Shown: positions 46,271-55,381 of the stretch, piece after piece
Layout of the letters: each line of letters starts with the position of its first letter
How positions within the stretch are numbered: position 1 is the stretch's first letter
Source of the DNA: Oxalobacteraceae bacterium
GTDB lineage: Bacteria; Pseudomonadota; Gammaproteobacteria; Burkholderiales; Burkholderiaceae_D
Direction: 5' to 3'
Length of the DNA stretch: 64,000 bases
NCBI GenBank assembly: GCA_030698225.1
Contig: JAUYNR010000013.1
Location: 1 to 64,000, forward strand
Program-made: the position numbers and the translations under genes
Notes under the pieces: generated by a model
Database searches by the model: none
What the model saw: the letters and a program-made list of their open reading frames with translations, nothing else
What the model was told of the DNA's origin: nothing

Positions 46271-46972
46271 ATGATCGATGCGACCCGCGCTGCGTTCGCG
46301 CTGCTGTTTTCCGGCGACGCCGCACTGTGGCAGATTATCTGGGTATCGCTCAAGACGACCAGTGTCGCTCTGGCGATCGCCACCCCGCCGGCGCTGCTGG
46401 CCGGCTATGCGCTGGCCCGCGGCAACTTTCGCGGCCGCCGCATCCTGATCTGGCTGTCGCAGGTGGCGCTGTCGATTCCCACCGTGCTGATCGGCCTGCT
46501 GCTCTACATGATGCTGACGCGCCAAGGCCCGCTGGGCGATCTGCAATGGCTGTTTGCGCAGCCCGGCATCATCGCCGGGCAGGCGATCATTGCACTGCCG
46601 GTGCTGGTTGCGATGACGCTGGCAGCGGTGCAGGCGGCCGATCCGCGCCTGGCGGAAACCGCGATCACGCTCGGCGCCTCGCGCCTGCGGGTGATGCTCA
46701 CGCTGCTGCATGAAGTGCGGTTCGGCGTGATGGCGGCCATCATCAACGGCTTTGGCCGGGTGATTTCGGAAGTCGGTTGCGCGATGATGGTCGGCGGCAA
46801 CATCGCCGGCGCCACCCGCACCATCACCACTGCGATTGCGCTGGAAACCAGCAAGGGCGAGTTCGCCCAGGGCATCGCGCTGGGTCTGGTGCTGATCGCG
46901 CTGGCACTGCTGATCAATGCGGCGCTGATGCTGCTGCAAGGCGACGCCCAGCGCCAGGGGCTGCTGCGATGA
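46271..46972 (+). CDS. Tungstate-type ABC transporter permease (TupB-like)
   Basis: A 233-residue permease with five or six helices. The EAA loop is AETAITLGASRLRVMLTLLHEVRFGVMAA. NGFGRVISEVGCAMMVGGNIAGATRTITTAIALE is characteristic of the TupB family. It should form the channel of an oxyanion importer with the next gene. No tupA-like binding protein gene is nearby. It begins seven bases after panB and overlaps the ATPase gene by four bases. Confidence 0.82.
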   Translation: MIDATRAAFALLFSGDAALWQIIWVSLKTTSVALAIATPPALLAGYALARGNFRGRRILIWLSQVALSIPTVLIGLLLYMMLTRQGPLGDLQWLFAQPGIIAGQAIIALPVLVAMTLAAVQAADPRLAETAITLGASRLRVMLTLLHEVRFGVMAAIINGFGRVISEVGCAMMVGGNIAGATRTITTAIALETSKGEFAQGIALGLVLIALALLINAALMLLQGDAQRQGLLR

Positions 46973-47625
46973 GCGCGCTGCTGCAACTGCGGCAGCTGCG
47001 CAAGCGCCACGGCCAGCGCATCCTGCTCGATATCGACAGCTTGTCCATCGCCAGCGCCAGCGCCTATGTGCTGACCGGCATCAACGGCGCCGGCAAAAGC
47101 ACGCTGCTGCGCATCCTGGCAGGACTGGAGGCGGCCGACGAGTGCGCCGCCCTGGCCCTGCTGGGCCAGCCGCTGCCGCTGGCGCCCTACCCGGCCGCGC
47201 TACGCGCGGCGATCATTTACGTGCACCAGCACCCGGTCATGTTCGCCGCCAGCGTCGCCGCCAACATCGGCTATGGCCTGAACCTGCGCGCCAATTCCGC
47301 AGCCTGGCGCGCCGAACGGATCGAAGAAGCGATGGCATGGGCCGGCGTCGCGCACCTGCGCGACAACCGCGCAAGCACCCTGTCCGGCGGCGAAAAGCAG
47401 CGCGTCGCACTGGCGCGCGCCCGCATCCTGCAGCCCAAACTGCTGCTGCTGGACGAACCCACCGCCAACCTCGACGGAGCCGCGCGCGAGCAGGTCATCG
47501 AGCTGATTCCGGCCCTGCTGGCCGAGGGCAGCAGCGTGATCATGGCCTGTCACGACCGCGACCTGATCGCGCTGCCGCAGGTGCAACGCCTGAAGCTGCG
47601 CGACGGCCGCCTGGAAATACGCTAG
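46969..47625 (+). CDS. ABC transporter ATPase (TupC-like)
   Basis: A 218-residue ABC ATPase. Walker A is GINGAGKST, the signature is LSGGEKQRVALARARI, Walker B is LLLLDEPTANLD, and the switch His is MACHDRD. It is short and lacks the C-terminal regulatory domain of ModC. With the overlapping permease gene it forms a tungstate/molybdate-like importer. The dispersed element follows its stop by 32 bases. Confidence 0.85.
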   Translation: MSALLQLRQLRKRHGQRILLDIDSLSIASASAYVLTGINGAGKSTLLRILAGLEAADECAALALLGQPLPLAPYPAALRAAIIYVHQHPVMFAASVAANIGYGLNLRANSAAWRAERIEEAMAWAGVAHLRDNRASTLSGGEKQRVALARARILQPKLLLLDEPTANLDGAAREQVIELIPALLAEGSSVIMACHDRDLIALPQVQRLKLRDGRLEIR

Positions 47626-47657
47626 GCAGCCAAACCACCAGAAAAATACTGCATAGC

Positions 47658-47716
47658 GTATATTTCGATGCGCTTTAAAACATTGCGGCAACACACATAT
47701 TTCAACTTATACTCCC
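47658..47716 (+). repeat. Dispersed intergenic element, copy
   Basis: Parts: GTATATTTCGATG, CGC / GCG hairpin 1 (GCGCTTTAAAACATTGCGG) and the end CTTATACTCCC. It lies between the convergent ABC ATPase and RecQ-UvrD genes, 32 bases after the former in the same orientation. Confidence 0.68.
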
Positions 47717-47743
47717 ATATTTACTGCAAGAATATAGCAGCGG

Positions 47744-50700
47744 TCAACTGCCGTTTCCAGGTTCATACACCAGTTCCGGCAATACGACTTCCCAGCGTTC
47801 GCAGCGTGCCAGCGCGCGGAAGCCCGATGCACCGTCATCGGCCTGGCGCACCAGGATCGCGGCCACGCGCGCGGATAGCCATTGCATGTTGGCGGGCGGC
47901 GCGAAGGATTTTGCCAGCCGGCCTATCAGCTGGCCGCCGGCGTCAAACAGTTCCCAGCGCGATTTTCCTTGCCGCAGGCCGAGCGTGTCTCCGGCCGATA
48001 GCGCGGCGATGGCGCGATGGACCGGATCATCGGGAGCCCGGCGGCCGGCAAAGCCGATATCGACATCCTGCAATGTCAGATTGAGGTAACGGCGCGCCAT
48101 TTCCGCCATCGGCGCCGGCAACCCGGTTGCGGCGCGGCGCAACCGGTTGCGCGCATCCGGCAATTGGTCCGGCAGACCGGGCGGGCGGCCCGGCAAGGGC
48201 TTGAAGCGCGCCAGCGTCAGGGTTTTTCTGGCGCGCGTCATCGCGACGTAGTACAGCCGGCGCGGCGCATCCGGGTCTTCGTCCGGCCCGATGCCGTGCC
48301 AGTTGCCATCCAGTACCGCCACATGGTCGAACTCCAGTCCTTTGGCGCGATGGGCGGTCAGCAGCAGCAAGCCGCTCTGGCGGCGCCTGGCCTCGCGACC
48401 CCATTCCGCCAGCCATTCGATGAAGTGCGCGCTCGGCAGTTCTGCGGCGCCGGTTTCCAGCGCATATTCACCGACCGCCTGGCGCAGCAAGTCGAGCCAG
48501 GCGCCGGCTTTTTGCGCGTCGAGCCAGTGTTCGATGGCTGCGGTATCGACCAGCTTGACCGGCTGCAGGTGCAGCCAATCGACCAGCGCCCGGGTCTCGC
48601 GCAGGCGCCAGAATTGCGCCATTTCCTCGTTCGCCATCTGCACCGGGATCGCGTGCAGCAGGCAAAAATTGCGCACCGGCTCCAGAAACTGCCATTCGCG
48701 CGCAATCACCGCGACCCTGGCCCAATCCCACCCACCGTCCGGCGCGACAGCGGCCAGGCGCTGCAATTCTGCCATCACCGCCACGGCCTGGCTGACCGGG
48801 CTGTCGCCGGCCGGCAGTATCTGCACCCGGCCCCGGCCTACCGGATCGCTGGCTTGCCAGTCGCCGCCGGCAGGCGCCTTGCTGCGGGCGCGGTCGACGC
48901 TGATCGGGTGCTCGATTTTCATCCGGTTGCCGGCCGCTGCAATCAGCTGGTTGGCGGCATCGACGATGTGACGGGTGGAGCGGTAATTCTCGGTCAGGAA
49001 CGCGGGTTTGGCCGCGTAATCGGCTTCGAAGCGGCGAATGAACTCGACCGATGCACCGTTGAACGAATAGATATTCTGATCGTCGTCACCGACCGCAAAC
49101 AGCGACAGGCGCGCATCCTCGTCGGCGCTGTTGCGCCCGGCCAGCGCCGAAATCAGTGCATATTGGTCGGGGCCGATGTCCTGATATTCATCCACCAGTA
49201 TCCAGCGGAACGCCGCCAGCAGCCGGTCGCGCTGCGCGTCGGCCTGCTCCGGCGGCAGCCCGCTGCCGTTCAGCAATGCCACCGCCTGCGGGATCACCTG
49301 TTGCAGCGCATCTTCATCGAGCGCAGCACGGCTGCTGAAGCTGATGCCGGCCAGGCGCATCGCCAGCGCGTGGCAGGTCAACACGATGACACCGTTGGCG
49401 TCAGCGCCGATCAGCGCGGCCAGACGGCGCCGGATTTCCACCGCTGCATGGCGGTTGTAGGCCAGCGCCAGAATCCCGTGCGGATTCTCGCGCTTGACCC
49501 GCACCAGATAGGCGATCCGGTGCACCAGCACGCGGGTTTTGCCGGAACCCGGTCCGGCCAGCACCAGCACGTTGGTGCGTTCCCGGTCGTCGCTGACGAT
49601 TTTTTGCTGCACCGGGTTGTTCAGTTCCTCGACGATCGCGCGCCAGGAGGCGGGCGTGGTCTGGCGCGCCAGCTCCTTGTCGCGCTCCGGCAGCCAGCGT
49701 GCGATGAATTGTTCGCGCTCCAGGCTGAAATAATCCATCGCCAGCCGCAGCGCATCGGCCATCTTTTGCAGGCCGCGTTGCACGTATTCCGCCATCACAT
49801 GAATTTGCACGACCTGCTCGTCGTAATGCAGTTTCAGCGGCGCAAAGTCGGCCTTGTAAAAGCCGCGCCGGTCGGCGCCGAGCCGGATCGTCATGGCCGG
49901 ACGAAATACCGCCAGCCCCTTGTTGAGGCGTATCACCTCCTGCTCGTGCAGCCACAGCAACGCCCGGTCCATCAATTTGGTCGGAGACTTGATTTTCGAT
50001 CTCAGGTCGAGATCGCTGTTGAGCGCCGCCAGCAGTTTCCCCAGCGTGGTTTCGGCCAGCAGGTCGTTGCCGCGCGCGCTTTCCGGCAACCTCGAGATCA
50101 GGTGATCGAGCAGGATGGCTGCCGCCGCGCGGCGCAAAACCGCGGTTTTTTCGATTTCATTCCAGCTGCGCTGGAGCGTGATCTGCATGTGTTCCGCGTC
50201 GATCTGGCGCAGCCGGATGCTGCCGATACCATCTTCGCTTTGACCGTCGCTGGCCAGGCTTCTGACGGTGCGCAGCAGTTTTTCCGGCAGCGCATACGCA
50301 TGGCCGCCATCTTTCAGGCGCTGTGTCGCATGCCGCAATTGCAGCAGCGAGCTGTCGCCCTTGCCCAGATCGGGCGCGTTTTCGCGCAGTGCGGCGATCA
50401 ATGCCAGTTCCAGCGCGGCAGCCTGCTCCAGCCGCTTTTTCGACCCGTGTTCGACCGCCACATGGACAAAGGCGGTGAGCGCGGTGTCGTTGCTGGCGAT
50501 GCCGAACGCTTCCAGCTCGTACAGCGCGGCCCGCACCTTCTCGGCGGACAGACCGGAGACGTTCATCAGTTCGTCGGTGGAAATGCCTTGGTCGGCATCG
50601 GCCCCGATCAAGGCCCGCACCAGGTCCAGCAGTTGGTTGCGGTGTTCGCCAAACAGCGCGTGGGCATCCAGTTTCTGTTCCGCTTCCTGCATCGAGCCCA

Positions 50701-52927
50701 CCCGCAGCGACGATGGAAATACCTGCACCTGATTTTCTTCCCGGGTCAGCAGCGTGGCTTCTTCCAGCCAGGCGATCGCGGTCCGGACCCGGGTATCGTC
50801 GGTGGCGGAGTCGCGCTCGAACGCGCCGTCGATTTCTTCCGTCAGGATCTCGCCGGCGGTGGCGATGACTTCGCCGTCGCCGTGCTTCTTGCGTTCCAGC
50901 CGCTTGATCGACTTCAGGATCGCCTGGATATCCTGCTGCGACAGGCGCGAACGCGCCGACATGCCGAACTGGCGCTCGACATCCTCGACCGTGTACAGCA
51001 GCACGCAGCGCGCCGCCTGGCAATCGCGCCCGGCACGCCCGGCTTCCTGCAGATAATTCTCCAGCGAACCGGGAATGTCGGCATGGATCACCAGCCGCAC
51101 ATCCGGTTTGTCGATCCCCATCCCGAACGCATTGGTGGCAACGATCACCTGCAGTTCGCCTTTGATAAAGCCCTGCTGCATGGCTTTCCTGACCTGGGCC
51201 GGCAAGCCGGCGTGGAAATGCCCGGCAGCCAGCCCTTTTTCGCGCAGAAATGCGGAAACCTCCTCGGTCTGCTTTTTGGTCGCGCAGTACACGATCGCAC
51301 CGCCGCTGGCTTGCTGCGGCAGTTCGGACTGCAGAATCTGGTGGATGTGCGCGAATTTTTCCGCCGGCGTGGTCGGCGCCACCGAAAATTCGAGATTGTC
51401 GCGTTTCGCACCGCCGTCGAACAGCGTCAGCGCGATCCCGACCTTGTCGCGGAAGTGGCTCAGCATGTCGGCCACCACATCCGGCTTGGCGGTCGCGGTC
51501 AGGCACAGCACCGGCGGTATCGGGCCGGCGCCGGCCTTTTCCTTGATGAAGCGTCCGACGTAACGGTAATCGGGCCGGAAGTCATGGCCCCATTTGGAAA
51601 TGCAATGCGCCTCGTCCAGCACCCAGGCGCCGATTTCGCGCTGCTCCAGCACCCGGCGCAAGGTCTTGCTGCGCAACTGTTCCGGCGACACGATGACGAT
51701 GCCGACATCGCCGAGGCGCACCCGATCCAGCGCGGCGGCCCGTTCCGGCATCGACAGCAAGCCGTTGATCGCGACGCAGCAGGTGATGCCGCGCGCTTCC
51801 AGTCCCGCCACCTGATCCGCCATCAGCGCCACCAGCGGCGAAATCACCACCGTCAGCGCGCCGGTCTTGTCGTAGCGCGACAGCGCGGGAATCTGGTAGC
51901 ACAGGGATTTGCCGGTGCCGGTGGGCAGAATTCCCAGCACATGCCGGCCTTGCAGCGCCGCCTCGACGATCAATTTTTGGTAGGGAACACCAGCGGCATC
52001 GGCCGGTTCCGGGCGGAAATCGGCGAAACCGAACCAGCGCGTCAGTTCCTTGCGCGCATCGTGGCGCTGGCTGCACCAGTCGCAAGCCGGATCGCCGCAG
52101 GCGCTGTCGCGCAGCCGCCGCACCAGTTCGCCGGCCTGCGGGAACTGATGCCGGACCCAGGGCGGCATCACCGAACTGCCGCCGGCGACCGACAACCAGG
52201 ACAGCGCATACGCCAGCGCCCAGCCGTGGCTGGCGGCGGCAGCCACGATTTCGGCGCCATGGGTCAGGCATGCCTGCCCGGACAGGCGCTGCAGGATCGC
52301 CGAGCGCGCCTGCGCATCGCCCGGGCGCGCACTGCGCCGCACCATCATGAAGACCGCATTCAGGCCCGACCTCACATCGCTTGCGGTCGTCAGCCAGTGC
52401 CAGGCCAGCAGCAAATCGGGCGCGCCGTGCTGCAACTCCCTGAACGCGCCCAACTGATCGGCAAACACCTGCAGCGCCAGCCGCGCGTCCAGCTCCGGGT
52501 CGTTCAAACTGCCGCGCTGCAGCTGGCCATCCTTGTAGTGTTTGACCAGATGATGGTAAGGGTTGCGCGGAAAGGCCAACGGATTGAGCCGCAGCGTGTC
52601 GACCATCGGCAATTTCAACAGACGCAAGTCCGGCTTGGCCGCGGCCAGATGCACGGCGTCGAATGCAATCAGGTTATGCCCGAGCAGGAAAGCCGTCGCA
52701 GCGGCAAAAGCATCCAGTTGCGCCAGTGCCGCCGCCAGATCGCCTTTCTGAAATGTCAGGGACGCCCCGGTATCGCCGCGCACCGCCGCGAACTGATGGA
52801 TGCGACCATCCTTGAGGCCGACTTCCAGGTCTATCGACAGGCAGCGGGGTGCGATTTCAGGTGCTTTCGGGTCGGAATCGGGCTGGCCGTTGATCGCGTC
52901 GAGCAACTCGGCGTTATCTGAATTCAT
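47744..52927 (-). CDS. Exonuclease-RecQ-UvrD helicase fusion protein
   Basis: A 1727-residue single polypeptide with three parts. Residues 28-160 are a DEDD-type 3'-5' exonuclease-like fold: Asp33/Glu35 (SIDLEVG), Asp90 (GHNLIAFD) and Asp143/Asp147. A CxxxxCxxC site (CGDPACDWC, about 277-285) leads into a RecQ helicase: Walker A LPTGTGKS (334-341), DEAH (438-441) and QEAGRAGRD with winged-helix regions to about 1000. From about 1100 there is a UvrD/PcrA helicase: AGPGSGKT (1124-1131), DEYQD (1246-1250), GDDDQNIYSF and TAHRAKGLEFDHVAVLDG. All catalytic motifs look intact in one frame. A 3'-5' DNA unwinding and resection role in repair or defence is inference. It stands alone as a single gene. 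Confidence 0.88.
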   Translation of the reverse strand: MNSDNAELLDAINGQPDSDPKAPEIAPRCLSIDLEVGLKDGRIHQFAAVRGDTGASLTFQKGDLAAALAQLDAFAAATAFLLGHNLIAFDAVHLAAAKPDLRLLKLPMVDTLRLNPLAFPRNPYHHLVKHYKDGQLQRGSLNDPELDARLALQVFADQLGAFRELQHGAPDLLLAWHWLTTASDVRSGLNAVFMMVRRSARPGDAQARSAILQRLSGQACLTHGAEIVAAAASHGWALAYALSWLSVAGGSSVMPPWVRHQFPQAGELVRRLRDSACGDPACDWCSQRHDARKELTRWFGFADFRPEPADAAGVPYQKLIVEAALQGRHVLGILPTGTGKSLCYQIPALSRYDKTGALTVVISPLVALMADQVAGLEARGITCCVAINGLLSMPERAAALDRVRLGDVGIVIVSPEQLRSKTLRRVLEQREIGAWVLDEAHCISKWGHDFRPDYRYVGRFIKEKAGAGPIPPVLCLTATAKPDVVADMLSHFRDKVGIALTLFDGGAKRDNLEFSVAPTTPAEKFAHIHQILQSELPQQASGGAIVYCATKKQTEEVSAFLREKGLAAGHFHAGLPAQVRKAMQQGFIKGELQVIVATNAFGMGIDKPDVRLVIHADIPGSLENYLQEAGRAGRDCQAARCVLLYTVEDVERQFGMSARSRLSQQDIQAILKSIKRLERKKHGDGEVIATAGEILTEEIDGAFERDSATDDTRVRTAIAWLEEATLLTREENQVQVFPSSLRVGSMQEAEQKLDAHALFGEHRNQLLDLVRALIGADADQGISTDELMNVSGLSAEKVRAALYELEAFGIASNDTALTAFVHVAVEHGSKKRLEQAAALELALIAALRENAPDLGKGDSSLLQLRHATQRLKDGGHAYALPEKLLRTVRSLASDGQSEDGIGSIRLRQIDAEHMQITLQRSWNEIEKTAVLRRAAAAILLDHLISRLPESARGNDLLAETTLGKLLAALNSDLDLRSKIKSPTKLMDRALLWLHEQEVIRLNKGLAVFRPAMTIRLGADRRGFYKADFAPLKLHYDEQVVQIHVMAEYVQRGLQKMADALRLAMDYFSLEREQFIARWLPERDKELARQTTPASWRAIVEELNNPVQQKIVSDDRERTNVLVLAGPGSGKTRVLVHRIAYLVRVKRENPHGILALAYNRHAAVEIRRRLAALIGADANGVIVLTCHALAMRLAGISFSSRAALDEDALQQVIPQAVALLNGSGLPPEQADAQRDRLLAAFRWILVDEYQDIGPDQYALISALAGRNSADEDARLSLFAVGDDDQNIYSFNGASVEFIRRFEADYAAKPAFLTENYRSTRHIVDAANQLIAAAGNRMKIEHPISVDRARSKAPAGGDWQASDPVGRGRVQILPAGDSPVSQAVAVMAELQRLAAVAPDGGWDWARVAVIAREWQFLEPVRNFCLLHAIPVQMANEEMAQFWRLRETRALVDWLHLQPVKLVDTAAIEHWLDAQKAGAWLDLLRQAVGEYALETGAAELPSAHFIEWLAEWGREARRRQSGLLLLTAHRAKGLEFDHVAVLDGNWHGIGPDEDPDAPRRLYYVAMTRARKTLTLARFKPLPGRPPGLPDQLPDARNRLRRAATGLPAPMAEMARRYLNLTLQDVDIGFAGRRAPDDPVHRAIAALSAGDTLGLRQGKSRWELFDAGGQLIGRLAKSFAPPANMQWLSARVAAILVRQADDGASGFRALARCERWEVVLPELVYEPGNGS

Positions 52928-53011
52928 ATCATCCCAGTCAAACCGCGGGTTTCACCCGCCCTACGTACGGCTAGAGTGCCTTGTGTGGGCAGCGCATACA
53001 TCGGATCGTGA

Positions 53012-53686
53012 TCAACCGTCCTGTAATTCGTAGCGCTTGAACACCGTCGCCAGTTTTTGCGCCAGCGTTGCGGCCGAATCGACTTCCATCCCGAGGTCGC
53101 GCAGCAAGCCGTCCTGCAAGCCGTACACCCAGCCGTATACGGTGACTGACTGGCCGCGTTCCCAGGCGTCCTGCAGGATGGTGGTCTGGCACAGATTGGT
53201 GACCTGCTCGATCACGTTCAGCTCGCACAGGCGATCCTGCTGGGCACGGCTGGGCAGCACATCGCCGAAATATTTCTCGTGCTTCTGATGCACATCCTGC
53301 ACATGGCGCAGCCAGTTGTCGGCCAGGCCGATGCGGCGCCGCGTCAGCGCTGCATGCACGCCGGAACAGCCATAGTGGCCGCAGATGATCACATGCTTGA
53401 CGCCCAGCACATCGATGGCGAACTGCAGCACCGACAGGCAGTTCAGATCGGTGTGCACGACCACGTTGGCAATATTGCGATGGACGAACAGTTCGCCCGG
53501 CAGCAAGCCGAGCAGCTCGTTGGCCGGGACCCGGCTGTCGGAGCAGCCGATCCACAAGTATTCCGGCGCCTGCTGCGCTGCCAGTTTCTTGAAATAATCG
53601 GCATCCTGTGCCTTGATGGCCTCGGCCCAGGCCTGGTTATTCAGAAACAGCTGATCTGGTGAAAGGCCGGTTTTTGGTTCTTGCAT
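53012..53686 (-). CDS. can: Beta-class carbonic anhydrase
   Basis: A 224-residue beta-carbonic anhydrase. Zinc ligands are Cys48, His104 and Cys107, and the catalytic dyad is Asp50 and Arg52 (CSDSRVPANE). VIICGHYGCSGV is the second metal motif. It interconverts CO2 and bicarbonate in the cytoplasm. The length matches E. coli Can. A short gap separates it from the RecQ-UvrD start. Confidence 0.93.
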   Translation of the reverse strand: MQEPKTGLSPDQLFLNNQAWAEAIKAQDADYFKKLAAQQAPEYLWIGCSDSRVPANELLGLLPGELFVHRNIANVVVHTDLNCLSVLQFAIDVLGVKHVIICGHYGCSGVHAALTRRRIGLADNWLRHVQDVHQKHEKYFGDVLPSRAQQDRLCELNVIEQVTNLCQTTILQDAWERGQSVTVYGWVYGLQDGLLRDLGMEVDSAATLAQKLATVFKRYELQDG

Positions 53687-53824
53687 TTGGCAATACTCCT
53701 GAAAAACATGTCAGCCGCCATCGGTTCAGCGGCGGCACGGCAAATTGCGCGCACACATCTTATCTGAATCGGAGTGGATATCTGTTAGCAAACCCGCAAG
53801 CCGGCAGGTTCCGGAGCAACAAAA

Positions 53825-54976
53825 TCAATCTGGCCCTGGAAGCGGGTCTGCCGGCTGCAGCGGCAACGCGAAACGCCGCATGAAGCGGCGATCGATCCGG
53901 TCCTTCCAGCGCCACACCCAGTCGCCCTGCCACACCAGACCGTGCCAGCAGGCGATCGCATGATGCGCGCCGGTCGTCAGCAGCGACAGGTAATCGCGCT
54001 GCGGCCGATAGGCGATCAACGCGTCGCCAAGCGCCTGGCGCAGCAGGTTCTGCGCCAGTACCGGCCCCTGGCGCACCGCAAACACGCCCGCCTTCGGGCG
54101 CGGCTGCTCCGGATTGCCGGCAATATCGCCGGCGGCGAATAGTTGCGGATGGCTTACCGACTGCAAATGCTGGTTGATCTGCACGAAGCCGCCTTTGATC
54201 GTCGCTACCCCGGCCTGCGCCAGCCACGGCTGTGCCGCGGCGCCGGTGGCCCAGACCAGACGATCGAAGGACGCGGTGCTGCCGTTTTCGAAATGCAGCT
54301 GTCCGGCCGTCACCGAGCGTACTGCGCTGCCGGTCAACAACGCCACCCCGGCAGCTTCCAGATGGTGCGCCGCCAGGCGCGCGGCGCGGCGCGGATAAGC
54401 CGGCAGCAGAGCGGTGCGGGTGACCAGCGACAATTTCACCAGGGCGCGCCGGGTTCGCAGACGATGGGCCATGGCCAGCGCGATTTCGACCCCGCCGGCG
54501 CCGCCACCGACCACCACCATGTGGATCGGCCGCTGCAGCGCAGCGCTGCCTTGCTCCAGCGCCTGCCATTGCTGCAAGAAGGCATCGATCGGCTTGATTC
54601 CCAGCGCATGCTCGGCCGCGCCCGGCACCAGTGCCAGCGGCGGCGTCGAACCGATGTCGAGCGATACCAGATCGAAGCGCCACTCGCGCCCCTGGGCAAT
54701 GGCGACATTGCGCTGCAGGTCGATCCGTTCGACGCTGGCCTGTACTAGATCGATGCCGGCGCTGCTTGCCAGCGGCCGCAAATCGACATGGCATTCCGAA
54801 CTGCGGTAATGCCCGGCGACCAGTCCCGGCAACATGCCCGAATACGGTGTCATCAGGTCGCGCGACAGCAAGGTCACTTCCAGCCGCTCGCGCCAGACAT
54901 CGCGCTGCAGCCGTAGCGCCTCCAGCACGAACAGGTGCGCATGGCCGCCGCCCACCAACAACAATCGCTTTCGCAT
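53825..54976 (-). CDS. FAD-dependent pyridine nucleotide oxidoreductase (Ndh/SelD-linked type)
   Basis: A 383-residue flavoprotein. The FAD-binding N-terminus is LLLVGGGHAHLFVLEAL. The NAD-binding loop is VVVGGGAGGVEIALAMAHRL, and the second FAD motif is LFAAGDIAGN. The GGGHAHLFVLE start is the form found in NDH-2-like enzymes and in the N-terminal half of fused SelD proteins. No selenide dikinase domain or selD gene is present here. It may oxidise NADH with a quinone or another acceptor. Confidence 0.78.
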   Translation of the reverse strand: MRKRLLLVGGGHAHLFVLEALRLQRDVWRERLEVTLLSRDLMTPYSGMLPGLVAGHYRSSECHVDLRPLASSAGIDLVQASVERIDLQRNVAIAQGREWRFDLVSLDIGSTPPLALVPGAAEHALGIKPIDAFLQQWQALEQGSAALQRPIHMVVVGGGAGGVEIALAMAHRLRTRRALVKLSLVTRTALLPAYPRRAARLAAHHLEAAGVALLTGSAVRSVTAGQLHFENGSTASFDRLVWATGAAAQPWLAQAGVATIKGGFVQINQHLQSVSHPQLFAAGDIAGNPEQPRPKAGVFAVRQGPVLAQNLLRQALGDALIAYRPQRDYLSLLTTGAHHAIACWHGLVWQGDWVWRWKDRIDRRFMRRFALPLQPADPLPGPD

Positions 54977-55381
54977 CGCAGCCCTTTAAAAATTCCGCGT
55001 CGCAGCCTGTCGCACACGCATGCGCGTAGGCAGATCCATTTTCCAACGCCTCGCTCCAGGCTCCCGGTAACGGGAACAGAAGGTAACAATTTCTCGATGC
55101 CGGCTGAGTGGAGCAAAGCGGATCACCACCTTGACGATAGCCGACATCGCCTCGGACAGATCGCCCGGCATTATTCGCGTGGTATTGCTGCGATGCTGAA
55201 TTGCGATGCACGGTCCGACATCTGAGGAAAAATTTGATGTGCGAAAGACATCAAAAATATCGCTAATCTTGAAAAAATTTAGCAAAAGCGAATGTGCGCT
55301 GCATGAATGACTTCGGCCGCAGTGGATGGGAATTCCCATCCACTGCGGCCGAAGCGCGACCCCCAACAAGCCGACATTGCC
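54977..55381. other. Intergenic region between dnaJ and the oxidoreductase
   Basis: 405 bases without a convincing gene. A 42-codon plus frame at about 55097-55225 has no ribosome site or family resemblance. The right part carries the 44-bp perfect palindrome at 55311-55354. The AT-rich stretch at 55220-55290 could hold the promoter of the oxidoreductase gene. Confidence 0.5.
55311..55354. repeat. 44-bp perfect palindrome downstream of dnaJ
   Basis: The 22 bases from 55311 (CTTCGGCCGCAGTGGATGGG, then AA) are followed at once by their exact reverse complement, with an EcoRI-type GAATTC at the centre and no loop. It begins 27 bases after the dnaJ stop. It could form a cruciform in DNA or a very stable hairpin in RNA. 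Confidence 0.9.

Noticed and set aside
48017-52921. A 1634-codon open frame on the plus strand antisense to the RecQ-UvrD gene
   Set aside because: It is the mirror of a GC-rich gene's codon usage. It shows no protein family features and is low-complexity in Gln/Arg/His, while the minus frame has all helicase motifs.
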